A stretch of DNA of 5,256 bases from an uncultured Actinomycetes bacterium (GCA_903953805.1 CAJBLC010000105.1:1-5256); one strand, 5' to 3'. Positions 1 to 5,256 are shown, numbered from the stretch's first letter. Numbers and translations are program-made. Notes: a model not told the origin generated them from the sequence alone.

Positions 1-987
1 CGCCCACGTCGCGTGAAATCTGTAACCACTGCTCCGCAAGGATTTGAAGGTGAAGGCTTCCCAGTCCGCCGCGCATTTGCTGGTGTTGATCTCGCCGATC
101 TCGATCCATTTATCCATCTCGATCAAATGGGTGAAGTTGAGTACGCACCTGGCGAACCTAAGGGAACTCCCTGGCACCCGCACCGCGGATTTGAAACTGT
201 TACTTACATTATCGATGGCATCTTCGACCACAAAGATAATCACGGTGGCGGCGGAACCATCACCGATGGCGATACTCAATGGATGACCGCTGGCGCTGGC
301 ATTCTCCACATTGAAACACCACCAGAGCATCTCGTTATGTCCGGTGGCCTCTTCCATGGCTTCCAACTCTGGGTAAATCTCCCAGCGGCAAAGAAGTGGT
401 CGGCACCTGCTTATCAAGATCTGCGCGCAAAAGATGTCGCACTCTTAACCAGCGCTGATGGAACATCACTTATCCGTGTCATTGCCGGAGAAGTTGATGG
501 CCATCAAGGCCCAGGTTCAACTCAAACACCCATCACTCTTGTCCACGCAACTATTGCGCCGGGAGCTGAACTCCGCCTTCCATGGCGTCCCGACTACAAC
601 GCACTCGTCTACACACTCAATGGTAAGGGCACAGTCGGCGAAAATCGCCAACCAGTTCAGATGGGTCAACTCGCAGTGATGACCGATGGCGATACTCTCG
701 TTATTCAAGCAAACAATGTTCAAGAGTCACGTAGCCCGCAGATGGATGTTCTAATCCTTGGTGGCCAACCAATTAGCGAACCTGTCGCTTGGATGGGACC
801 GTTCGTTATGAATACCAAGGCAGAAGTTCTCCAAGCCTTTGAAGATTTCCAAAAAGGTGTACTCGGAACTGTGCCAGCAGAGCACCAACACGAGAAGAAG
901 CCACTCAATCGCAGTGGTGAAGGTGCAAAGCTCGGTGGCGATATTAAGAAAGTTCATAACACTCCTGATGGAATTCAGGAGAAGTAG
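1..987 (+). CDS. Pirin family protein (bicupin), 5' end outside window
   Basis: This is a pirin-like metal-binding bicupin. Some family members oxidise quercetin, others act as regulators; the role here is unknown. Residues below are numbered from the GTG at 13. The N-terminal cupin carries the four expected metal ligands, His55 and His57 (WHPHRGFETVTY), His99 and Glu101 (ILHIETP), with nearly the same spacing as human pirin (56, 58, 101, 103). The pirin C-terminal cupin follows at about 175-250. The reading frame is open to base 1, giving RPRR before the GTG, and actinobacterial relatives as I recall them have some 20-40 residues before TAPQGFEGEGFPVRR. The true start is therefore probably left of the window, and GTG 13 is only the first possible start visible. 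After about residue 285 there is a charged tail of some 40 residues that I do not recognise from the family. It ends in TAG, sharing a G with the GTG start of the next gene, so the two genes form an operon. The family call is sure; the substrate is not. Confidence 0.93.
   Translation, partial: RPRRVKSVTTAPQGFEGEGFPVRRAFAGVDLADLDPFIHLDQMGEVEYAPGEPKGTPWHPHRGFETVTYIIDGIFDHKDNHGGGGTITDGDTQWMTAGAGILHIETPPEHLVMSGGLFHGFQLWVNLPAAKKWSAPAYQDLRAKDVALLTSADGTSLIRVIAGEVDGHQGPGSTQTPITLVHATIAPGAELRLPWRPDYNALVYTLNGKGTVGENRQPVQMGQLAVMTDGDTLVIQANNVQESRSPQMDVLILGGQPISEPVAWMGPFVMNTKAEVLQAFEDFQKGVLGTVPAEHQHEKKPLNRSGEGAKLGGDIKKVHNTPDGIQEK
977..981 (+). promoter_or_regulatory. Shine-Dalgarno site of the flavin oxidoreductase gene
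   Basis: AGGAG lies 5 nt before the GTG at 987, inside the last codons of the pirin gene. It supports GTG 987 as the real start and, with the one-base TAGTG overlap, suggests that ribosomes finishing the pirin gene re-initiate here. Confidence 0.7.
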
Positions 988-2051
988 TGCCGCATCTATT
1001 CGATCCCATCACACTTCGAGGAACGACTATTGCGAACCGCATCTGGGTAAGTCCGATGTGCCAGTACTCCGCAAAGGATGGAATTATCGGTGATTGGCAC
1101 CTCGTTCACCTTGGCTCCTTTGCTACCGGTGGAACAGGCTTGATAGTTGCTGAAGCGACCGCTGTAGTCCCAGAAGGAAGAATCTCGATTGGCTGTCCTG
1201 GTCTTTATAACGATGCTCAAGTAGCCGCTTGGAAACGGGTTACAGATTTTGTTCACTCTCAAGGTGTAAAAATTGGAATTCAACTCGCGCATGCTGGCCG
1301 TAAAGGTGGAGCGGCAGCACTCGGAGCTGATCGCCCGATTGCAACACCTGAAGAAGGTGGATGGCAGACTGTCGCACCATCACCAATCGCATTCCCTGGC
1401 TATCCAGAACCACGAGAACTGACAAACGCAGAAGTAAAATCACTTGTTCGCGAATTTGGCGAGGCTGCAAAACGTGCAGTTGCTGCTGGATTCGACCTTG
1501 TAGAAATTCATGCAGCACATGGATATCTCCTACACGAATTTTACTCACCACTTTCAAACGCTCGCACAGATGAATATGGCGGTTCTTATGAGAACCGAAC
1601 CCGATTCCTCAAAGAAGTCACCCAACACGTTCGCTCAGTCATTCCCGATTCAATGCCGCTCTTTGTTCGAATCTCGGCATCTGATTGGACCGAAGGCGGA
1701 TGGACTGAGCAAGAGAGCGTCCAACTTGCACCAGAACTCACCGCACTTGGCGTGGATCTCATTGATGTTTCAAGCGGTGGAAATGTTTCGAAAGCAAATA
1801 TCACTGTGGGACCTGGTTATCAGGTTCACTTTGCCCATGCAGTAAAGAGCGCTGGCGGGGCAACAACCTCAGCAGTTGGCATGATCACTGAACCTGCTCA
1901 GGCGGAAGAAATTGTTGCATCAGGTCAGGCAGATGCAGTCATGATGGCGCGCGAATTCTTACGCAACCCACGTTGGCCACTTGAGGCAGCCGCACAACTT
2001 GGTCAAGAAGTGAAGTGGCCCATTCAGATCGTACGAGGCAAGCGCTCTTAG
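987..2051 (+). CDS. Old Yellow Enzyme-type NADH:flavin oxidoreductase (YqjM/XenA-like ene-reductase)
   Basis: This is an FMN-dependent TIM-barrel oxidoreductase of 354 residues, expected in the cytosol. The family takes hydride from NAD(P)H and reduces activated C=C bonds of enals, enones, quinones or nitro compounds. The start of the protein shows the barrel signature with SPMCQYSA: Cys25 and Tyr27 match the flavin-tuning Cys26 and Tyr28 of Bacillus YqjM, which marks the 'thermophilic-like' class. The substrate-anchoring pair is His175/His178 in HAAHGYLLHEF, followed by SNARTDEYGGSYENR, typical of the family. The FMN phosphate region is VGMIT plus MAREFLRNPRWP near the C-terminus. Arg350 in the terminal VRGKRS aligns by eye with the arginine finger (Arg336) that YqjM donates to its dimer partner. 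The GTG start gives the usual N-terminus LFDPITLRG and has a Shine-Dalgarno. It is the second gene of an operon with a pirin. The physiological substrate and the NADH/NADPH preference cannot be told from this sequence. Confidence 0.95.
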   Translation: MPHLFDPITLRGTTIANRIWVSPMCQYSAKDGIIGDWHLVHLGSFATGGTGLIVAEATAVVPEGRISIGCPGLYNDAQVAAWKRVTDFVHSQGVKIGIQLAHAGRKGGAAALGADRPIATPEEGGWQTVAPSPIAFPGYPEPRELTNAEVKSLVREFGEAAKRAVAAGFDLVEIHAAHGYLLHEFYSPLSNARTDEYGGSYENRTRFLKEVTQHVRSVIPDSMPLFVRISASDWTEGGWTEQESVQLAPELTALGVDLIDVSSGGNVSKANITVGPGYQVHFAHAVKSAGGATTSAVGMITEPAQAEEIVASGQADAVMMAREFLRNPRWPLEAAAQLGQEVKWPIQIVRGKRS

Positions 2052-2061
2052 ACATTGGAAT

Positions 2062-2102
2062 TTTATATTCCTTGAACGATGCAATCGCTCAAGGAATGTG
2101 AA
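2062..2102. terminator. Hairpin between convergent genes, candidate bidirectional transcription end
   Basis: The gap between the two convergent stop codons (2052-2102) is nearly all one hairpin. ATTCCTTGA (2067-2075) pairs with TCAAGGAAT (2089-2097). After one A/C mismatch, CGAT (2077-2080) pairs with ATCG (2084-2087) around a GCA loop. U-A and G-U pairs can extend it outwards to 2062 and 2102. It follows the pntB stop at once on the - strand and the oxidoreductase stop by 10 nt on the + strand. Neither strand has a clear T-run after the stem, so intrinsic termination is uncertain. It may instead protect the 3' ends of both mRNAs. Confidence 0.5.
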
Positions 2103-3482
2103 CTAGAGCGCTTTAAGAGCAGAAACAACTTTCGTTAACGACTCTTTCGCATCACCAAAGAGAAGTGTTGTCTTAGCATCGTAGAGAAGTTCATTCTCGA
2201 TACCAGCAAAGCCCGGACGCATCGATCGCTTTAAGAAAATCACATTGCCAGCTTGAGCAACATCCAGAATCGGCATTCCATAGATAGGGCAACCAGGTGT
2301 TGTCTTGGCCGCTGGATTAACTACGTCATTTGCGCCAACAACGAGAACGACATCGGTCTGAGGGAAGGTTGGATTCACTTCTTCCATCTCGACGAGCTGT
2401 TCGTACGGAACATTCGCTTCAGCAAGCAAGACATTCATATGACCTGGCATGCGACCGGCCACGGGATGGATTCCATAGGCAACTTCGATACCTTTTGCGC
2501 TCAAGAGATCAGCAAGTTCGCGAACCGTATGTTGAGCTTGAGCAACGGCGAGACCGAAACCAGGAACGATAACGACGCGTTGGGCGTAGTTCAAAAGAAT
2601 GGCAACGTCATCGGCAGAGCCAGATTTCACCGGACGAACTTCAGCCGCGCCCGAACTCTCTTGTGGTTTTGCAGTAAATGCACCGAAGAGGGTGCCAAAG
2701 AGTGAGCGACCCATAGCCGCGGCCATCAAGCGAGTAAGAATTGTTCCGGATGCACCAACGAGCGTTCCGGCAACGATCAAGAGAGTCGCTTGAAGAACGT
2801 AACCGCTGGCAGCAACGGTCAGACCAGTGAAGGCATTGAGCAATGAGATAACGATTGGAACATCTGCGCCGCCAACAGGGAGCACAAAGAGCACGCCGAA
2901 TGCGAGGGAGAGCCCACCCATAATCAGAAGCGGTGATGTGCCACCAGAGTTGATCACCCAACCGGCAGTTCCAACTACTCCTGCAAGGGTCGCAGCGATA
3001 ACAAAGCGACCGCCAGGGAAGACGACGGGACGCGTTGTCATCAACTCCTGCAACTTCAAGAAGGTAATGATCGAACCTGAGAATGAGATACAACCAACGA
3101 CGACCGTGAAGACAGTCGCGAGGATCTCGGCAGTCGTTGCACCGTTGCCGAGTTTGAGGTACTCAACAGTTGAAACGAGTGCAGCTGCACCGCCACCAAC
3201 ACCATTAAAGAGAGCAACGAGTTGTGGCATCTGTGTCATCTGAATTCGACGAGCAGCTGGAACTCCGACGAGAACGCCAAAGGCAATAGCTCCAAGAATC
3301 AACGGTAGATGTTTATGTGAACTTCCTGGCGCCCAGAAGACGAGAACAGTTCCCAAGGTCGCGCCGACCGCGCCGATGATATTTCCGCGACGGGCAGATT
3401 TTGGTGATGAGAGACCCTTAAGCGCCATGATGAAGCAGATGGCAGCAACGAGGCCGAGTAAGTCATAGAGATTGCGATTCAC
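2103..3482 (-). CDS. pntB: NAD(P) transhydrogenase subunit beta (PntB)
   Basis: This is the beta subunit of the membrane proton-translocating transhydrogenase (NADH + NADP+ to NAD+ + NADPH, driven by inward proton flow). Its 459 residues match the family's usual length. About nine hydrophobic segments fill residues 5-250, forming most of membrane domain dII. A linker at 257-295 follows, then the NADP(H)-binding domain dIII (about 296-459). dIII motifs are VPGFGLAVAQAQ (306-317), GIHPVAGRMPGHMNVLLAEA (337-356), VGANDVVNP (382-390), LKRSM (417-421) and LFGDAK (441-446). Two Tyr of the E. coli motifs (PGYG, GYAG) are Phe here (309, 425). The E. coli proton-channel His91 (in VAILHSF) aligns with Asn93 (in VALFNGV). 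The GTG start directly follows the pntAB TAA and has an ideal Shine-Dalgarno. It is the last gene of the pnt operon and ends in TAG beside a hairpin. The call is secure. Confidence 0.97.
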   Translation of the reverse strand: MNRNLYDLLGLVAAICFIMALKGLSSPKSARRGNIIGAVGATLGTVLVFWAPGSSHKHLPLILGAIAFGVLVGVPAARRIQMTQMPQLVALFNGVGGGAAALVSTVEYLKLGNGATTAEILATVFTVVVGCISFSGSIITFLKLQELMTTRPVVFPGGRFVIAATLAGVVGTAGWVINSGGTSPLLIMGGLSLAFGVLFVLPVGGADVPIVISLLNAFTGLTVAASGYVLQATLLIVAGTLVGASGTILTRLMAAAMGRSLFGTLFGAFTAKPQESSGAAEVRPVKSGSADDVAILLNYAQRVVIVPGFGLAVAQAQHTVRELADLLSAKGIEVAYGIHPVAGRMPGHMNVLLAEANVPYEQLVEMEEVNPTFPQTDVVLVVGANDVVNPAAKTTPGCPIYGMPILDVAQAGNVIFLKRSMRPGFAGIENELLYDAKTTLLFGDAKESLTKVVSALKAL

Positions 3483-3776
3483 TTACTTCACCTCCTTCTT
3501 CTTGCCCTTAAACATTTCGAGCATTCGGTCCGTTACGACAAATCCACCGACCATATTGATGGTCGCAAGAACAACTGCGAGGATCGAGAGAATGAGTTGG
3601 AGATTGCTGGTTGCGTTGTTCGCTACTGCGATCGCACCGACCAAGATGATTCCGTGGATGGCATTTGCACCTGACATAAGAGGTGTGTGCAAGGTCGTTG
3701 AGACCTTTGCGACGACTTCAAAGCCCACAAAGACAGAGAGAACAAAGATCGAGAGGAGTGCGAGGCCATTACTCAT
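3483..3776 (-). CDS. pntAB: NAD(P) transhydrogenase subunit alpha part 2 (PntAB, membrane segment)
   Basis: This is the small membrane piece of the alpha subunit, which is fused to the C-terminus of PntA in E. coli but is a separate 97-residue protein here, as in Rhodospirillum and Thermus type enzymes. Three hydrophobic helices are visible at about 5-23, 32-50 and 58-80. The conserved LHTPLMSGANAIHGII (29-44) and NMVGGFVVTDRMLEMF (74-89) match E. coli LHTPLMSVTNAISGII and NIFGGFTVTQRMLKMF. The tail is lysine-rich and cytosolic. His41 stands where E. coli has Ser and probably serves the proton path, since PntB has lost its own channel His. The ATG start overlaps the pntAA stop by 4 nt (ATGA), and a GGAG lies 7 nt upstream (3784-3787). 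The TAA stop directly abuts the pntB GTG. The call is secure. Confidence 0.96.
   Translation of the reverse strand: MSNGLALLSIFVLSVFVGFEVVAKVSTTLHTPLMSGANAIHGIILVGAIAVANNATSNLQLILSILAVVLATINMVGGFVVTDRMLEMFKGKKKEVK
3488..3497 (-). promoter_or_regulatory. Very strong Shine-Dalgarno of pntB, inside the end of pntAB
   Basis: On the - strand this reads AAGGAGGTGA, a ten-base perfect complement to the anti-Shine-Dalgarno end of 16S rRNA (TCACCTCCTT). The GGAGG core ends 8 nt before the pntB GTG. It fixes GTG 3482 as the start. It lies in the codons for the last residues of PntAB (K-K-E-V-K), so the lysine-rich tail of that protein is partly dictated by this site. Confidence 0.85.
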
Positions 3777-4906
3777 TTCTTAGCTCCTTCTGGTGTGCGG
3801 CGAGATCCATTAAATGTGAGCGTTGCTGAATCGATGATCTCATCGCTGAAATCTGGGGTGATCTCACCGGTTGGCTTACCGTCCACGGATGAGGCCATTA
3901 ATAAGAGGAGATTGACCACATTGCGAGAGAAGAGCATCGAGGCATGGGTCGCAAGCTGACTTGGAACATCTTTGCCGCCCCACATGCGTACTCCATGTGA
4001 CGTGACAACAATTTCGCCAGGCTTAGTGCCTTCAACGTTTCCACCAGTCTCCGCAGCGAGATCAACGACGACCGATCCAGGCGCCATGGTTGCAACCATC
4101 TCAGCAGTCACAAGTCGAGGTGCTGCTCGTCCTGGTACAGCTGCGGTTGTGATGAGAACATCAGCTTCAGATATATATGGTGTGAGAAGTTCACGCTGTT
4201 TCGCTGCGCGCTCTTCCGTCATCTCACGGGCATAACCGCCTGCGCCTTCGAGCGCTTCTAATTCAAGGGTAATGAACTTTGCACCCATCGACTTCACTTC
4301 GTCTGCTGATGCTGGGCGGACGTCATAAGCGCTTACAACAGCACCAAGTCGCTTCGCAGTTGCAATCGCTTGCAACCCGGCGACACCTGCACCGAGAACA
4401 ACAACCTTTGCTGGAGTAACAGTTCCAGCAGCGGTCATCAACAGTGGAAAGAATCGAGGCGAGAGTTCGGCACCTACAAGTGCCGCTTTATAACCAGCAC
4501 AGAGCGCTTGTGAAGTCAGAGCATCCATAGATTGGGCACGAGAAATTCTTGGTACGAGCTCTAACGAGATCGCAGTGACTCCCGCACCTGCTGCAGCTTC
4601 AATCGAATCAACAGCAGTAGTAGGGGAGAGGAATGAGATAGTGATGGCACCCTTCTTCAAGGATTTCATCTGGTCGGGAGTAAGTGGTTGAACAGATGCG
4701 ATCACATCAGCGCCCGATATGACATCTCCACTTTTAATGGTGGCACCAGCAGCGGCATATTGATCATCAGAGAACTCGGCGCTAACACCAGCACCTGATT
4801 CAATGATGACCTCAAGCCCTGCTCTCGTTAATTTATTGATGATGTCGGGCACGAGCGCAACGCGCTTCTCGCCGGACCGGCTCTCTTTGGGAACAGCTAC
4901 TCGCAT
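3773..4906 (-). CDS. pntAA: NAD(P) transhydrogenase subunit alpha part 1 (PntAA, NAD(H)-binding domain dI)
   Basis: This is the soluble NAD(H)-binding component that passes hydride to NADP+ held by PntB. Its 377 residues fit the split-alpha form. It is related to alanine dehydrogenase: the N-terminus MRVAVPKES with EKRVALVPD is typical. The dI signature is PRISRAQSMDALTSQA (119-134). Arg120, Gln125 and Asp128 match the nucleotide-site residues described for Rhodospirillum dI (Arg127, Gln132, Asp135); Thr131 replaces its Ser138, a mild change. The Rossmann NAD site is VLGAGVAGLQA (170-180) with Asp195 in AYDVRPA as the ribose-binding acid, and the mobile-loop region follows at about 218-240. 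The last residues (about 350-377) are hydrophilic, with no membrane helix, as expected since the helices are in PntAB. ATG 4906 gives the family N-terminus, yet no Shine-Dalgarno precedes it. It is the first gene of the pnt operon and ends in TGA overlapping pntAB. Confidence 0.97.
   Translation of the reverse strand: MRVAVPKESRSGEKRVALVPDIINKLTRAGLEVIIESGAGVSAEFSDDQYAAAGATIKSGDVISGADVIASVQPLTPDQMKSLKKGAITISFLSPTTAVDSIEAAAGAGVTAISLELVPRISRAQSMDALTSQALCAGYKAALVGAELSPRFFPLLMTAAGTVTPAKVVVLGAGVAGLQAIATAKRLGAVVSAYDVRPASADEVKSMGAKFITLELEALEGAGGYAREMTEERAAKQRELLTPYISEADVLITTAAVPGRAAPRLVTAEMVATMAPGSVVVDLAAETGGNVEGTKPGEIVVTSHGVRMWGGKDVPSQLATHASMLFSRNVVNLLLLMASSVDGKPTGEITPDFSDEIIDSATLTFNGSRRTPEGAKK
3784..3787 (-). 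promoter_or_regulatory. Shine-Dalgarno site of pntAB
   Basis: On the - strand the region reads AGAAGGAGCTAAGAAATGA. GGAG is 7 nt before the pntAB ATG and lies within the last codons of pntAA, which supports this start and coupling through the ATGA overlap. Confidence 0.7.
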
Positions 4907-4914
4907 AGCGGAAC

Positions 4915-4941
4915 GCTATAGGCCGATAGACCATTTGTCAG
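4915..4941 (-). promoter_or_regulatory. Candidate pnt operon promoter giving a leaderless or very short leader
   Basis: On the - strand CTGACA (4936-4941, five of six to TTGACA) is followed after 15 nt by TATAGC (4915-4920, four of six to TATAAT). Only 8 nt separate the -10-like box from the pntAA ATG, so a transcript would begin at or just before the start codon. That fits the absence of a Shine-Dalgarno there. The spacer is shorter than the usual 17, so this remains a weak candidate. Confidence 0.33.
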
Positions 4942-4961
4942 CGGTTAATCTCTGGAAATAC

Positions 4962-5012
4962 CTGGCAACAAGCTGGCAACTTAGTTGCCGTACGCTCAAG
5001 AGAGTTAGTTGC
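4962..5012. repeat. Cluster of GGCAAC/GTTGCC boxes upstream of pntAA, possible operator
   Basis: CTGGCAAC occurs twice, at 4962-4969 and 4973-4980, with an 11-bp period (about one helical turn). The second copy is the left arm of a near-perfect palindrome, GGCAACT-T-AGTTGCC (4975-4989). TTAGTTGC at 4981-4988 recurs at 5005-5012, over the carbamoyltransferase stop codon. The palindrome centre is about 75 bp upstream of the pntAA start, a position that would suit an activator. It could also form a 6-bp stem with a 3-nt loop after the carbamoyltransferase gene, but no T-run follows. Function is inferred only from symmetry and position. Confidence 0.4.
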
Positions 5013-5256
5013 GCCCCGTGAGTTCGCCCCGGACTAGGTGGTAGAGGATGGATTGAATCGTGGTGCGGCGGTGATAGGCCTCGCGCCAAATGTAGGAGCG
5101 CTCACCATCAATCACATCAGCAGTCACTTCTTCACCGCGGTGGGCAGGGAGGCAGTGCATAAAGATGGCATCTTTTTCAGCTAAGCCCATGAGGTGACCA
5201 TTGACTTGATATGGAGCTAACGCAGCGAGTTTCTCTCTCCGTTCGCTTTCGGGATC
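5005..5256 (-). CDS. argF: Ornithine carbamoyltransferase-like protein, C-terminal part (5' end outside window)
   Basis: This is the last 83 codons of an aspartate/ornithine carbamoyltransferase superfamily gene; the frame runs open to base 5256 and the start is beyond the window. The visible protein begins DPESERREKLAALAPYQVN and then has IFMHCLPAHRGEEVTADVIDG. HCLP is the ornithine-side loop that distinguishes these enzymes from aspartate carbamoyltransferases (HPLPR), so ornithine + carbamoyl phosphate to citrulline is the likely reaction, in cytosolic arginine synthesis. One oddity: the carbamoyl phosphate/substrate segment usually reads EAENR followed by an aliphatic helix, but here it is EAYHR in SYIWREAYHRRTTIQSIL. 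The Glu, Ala and Arg are kept, while Glu-Asn are replaced by Tyr-His. A related carbamoyltransferase with another amine substrate is therefore possible, and the symbol is provisional. No other arg gene is visible. TAA ends it 98 nt before pntAA on the same strand, so read-through into pnt is possible. Confidence 0.8.
   Translation of the reverse strand, partial: DPESERREKLAALAPYQVNGHLMGLAEKDAIFMHCLPAHRGEEVTADVIDGERSYIWREAYHRRTTIQSILYHLVRGELTGRN

Noticed and set aside
1240..1557. 105-codon open frame antisense to the flavin oxidoreductase
   Set aside because: It is covered by a gene with intact catalytic motifs and shows no independent support.
2253..2705. 150-codon open frame on the + strand opposite pntB
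   Set aside because: It lies antisense to the well-supported NADP-binding domain of PntB; its translation has no recognisable domain and no Shine-Dalgarno.
2641..3093. 150-codon open frame on the - strand overlapping pntB in another frame
   Set aside because: It is rich in Cys, Arg and Trp, typical of an out-of-frame reading, and fully covered by pntB.
2827..3243. 138-codon open frame on the + strand opposite the PntB membrane domain
   Set aside because: A low-complexity Thr/Pro/Ala-rich product is the usual mirror image of a membrane-protein gene; no family is recognised.
3483..3776. Possibility that the small pntAB is a broken or frameshifted fragment of a longer PntA
   Set aside because: The split-alpha form is a normal family arrangement; it has its own Shine-Dalgarno, start and stop, and a complete set of helices.
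4975..4989. The palindrome as an intrinsic terminator of the carbamoyltransferase gene
   Set aside because: The stem is only 6 bp with a 3-nt loop and is followed by AGCTTGTTGCC on the - strand, not a T-run; an operator is at least as likely.
4907..5004. A small protein or RNA gene in the 98-bp gap before pntAA
   Set aside because: I saw no start with a Shine-Dalgarno and a sensible frame, and no tRNA-like or riboswitch-like fold; only the short boxes and promoter-like elements reported.
1..5256. Mobile element, CRISPR array, toxin-antitoxin or phage-defence module
   Set aside because: All six genes are recognisable metabolic genes; no transposase, terminal repeats, spacer-repeat pattern or defence domain is visible.

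Overview
The window holds six protein-coding genes in two convergent blocks, with almost no spare DNA. It reads as ordinary, tightly packed bacterial chromosome. The pirin and Old Yellow Enzyme proteins look actinobacterial, but the base composition is only moderate (around half G+C by eye). GTG starts, a near-leaderless gene and tight operon spacing also fit a streamlined actinobacterium, possibly a freshwater lineage. The taxonomic guess is inference and low confidence. The genetic code is standard: TGA is used as a stop.

Left block (+ strand, 1-2051): a pirin-family bicupin, running in from beyond the left edge, followed by an Old Yellow Enzyme-type flavin oxidoreductase of the YqjM/XenA group. 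The stop of the first and the GTG start of the second share one base (TAGTG), so the two are very probably co-transcribed and translationally coupled. A detoxification or redox role for electrophiles or quinone-like compounds is plausible, but the substrate cannot be read from sequence.

Centre (2052-2102): a 51-bp convergent gap filled by a long imperfect hairpin, probably the shared transcription end, although neither strand shows a classical T-tract after it.

Right block (- strand, 2103-4906): a complete three-gene proton-translocating NAD(P) transhydrogenase operon, pntAA-pntAB-pntB, of the split-alpha type. It has a 4-nt ATGA overlap at the first junction and a directly abutting TAAGTG at the second. 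The enzyme uses the proton motive force to reduce NADP+ with NADH and so supplies NADPH. The membrane histidine found in PntB of E. coli appears here as Asn, while a histidine occurs in the PntAB helix instead, the arrangement recalled for Thermus-type enzymes.

Right edge (4907-5256): a 98-bp gap with a weak promoter-like pair and a small cluster of GGCAAC/GTTGCC boxes, then the C-terminal part of an ornithine carbamoyltransferase-like gene (- strand) cut by the window edge. Its C-terminal substrate-site segment departs from the usual EAENR motif.

I found no RNA genes, mobile elements, CRISPR arrays or clearly novel multi-gene system. The items worth a second look are the proton-channel residue swap, the carbamoyltransferase C-terminus and the repeat cluster upstream of pntAA.
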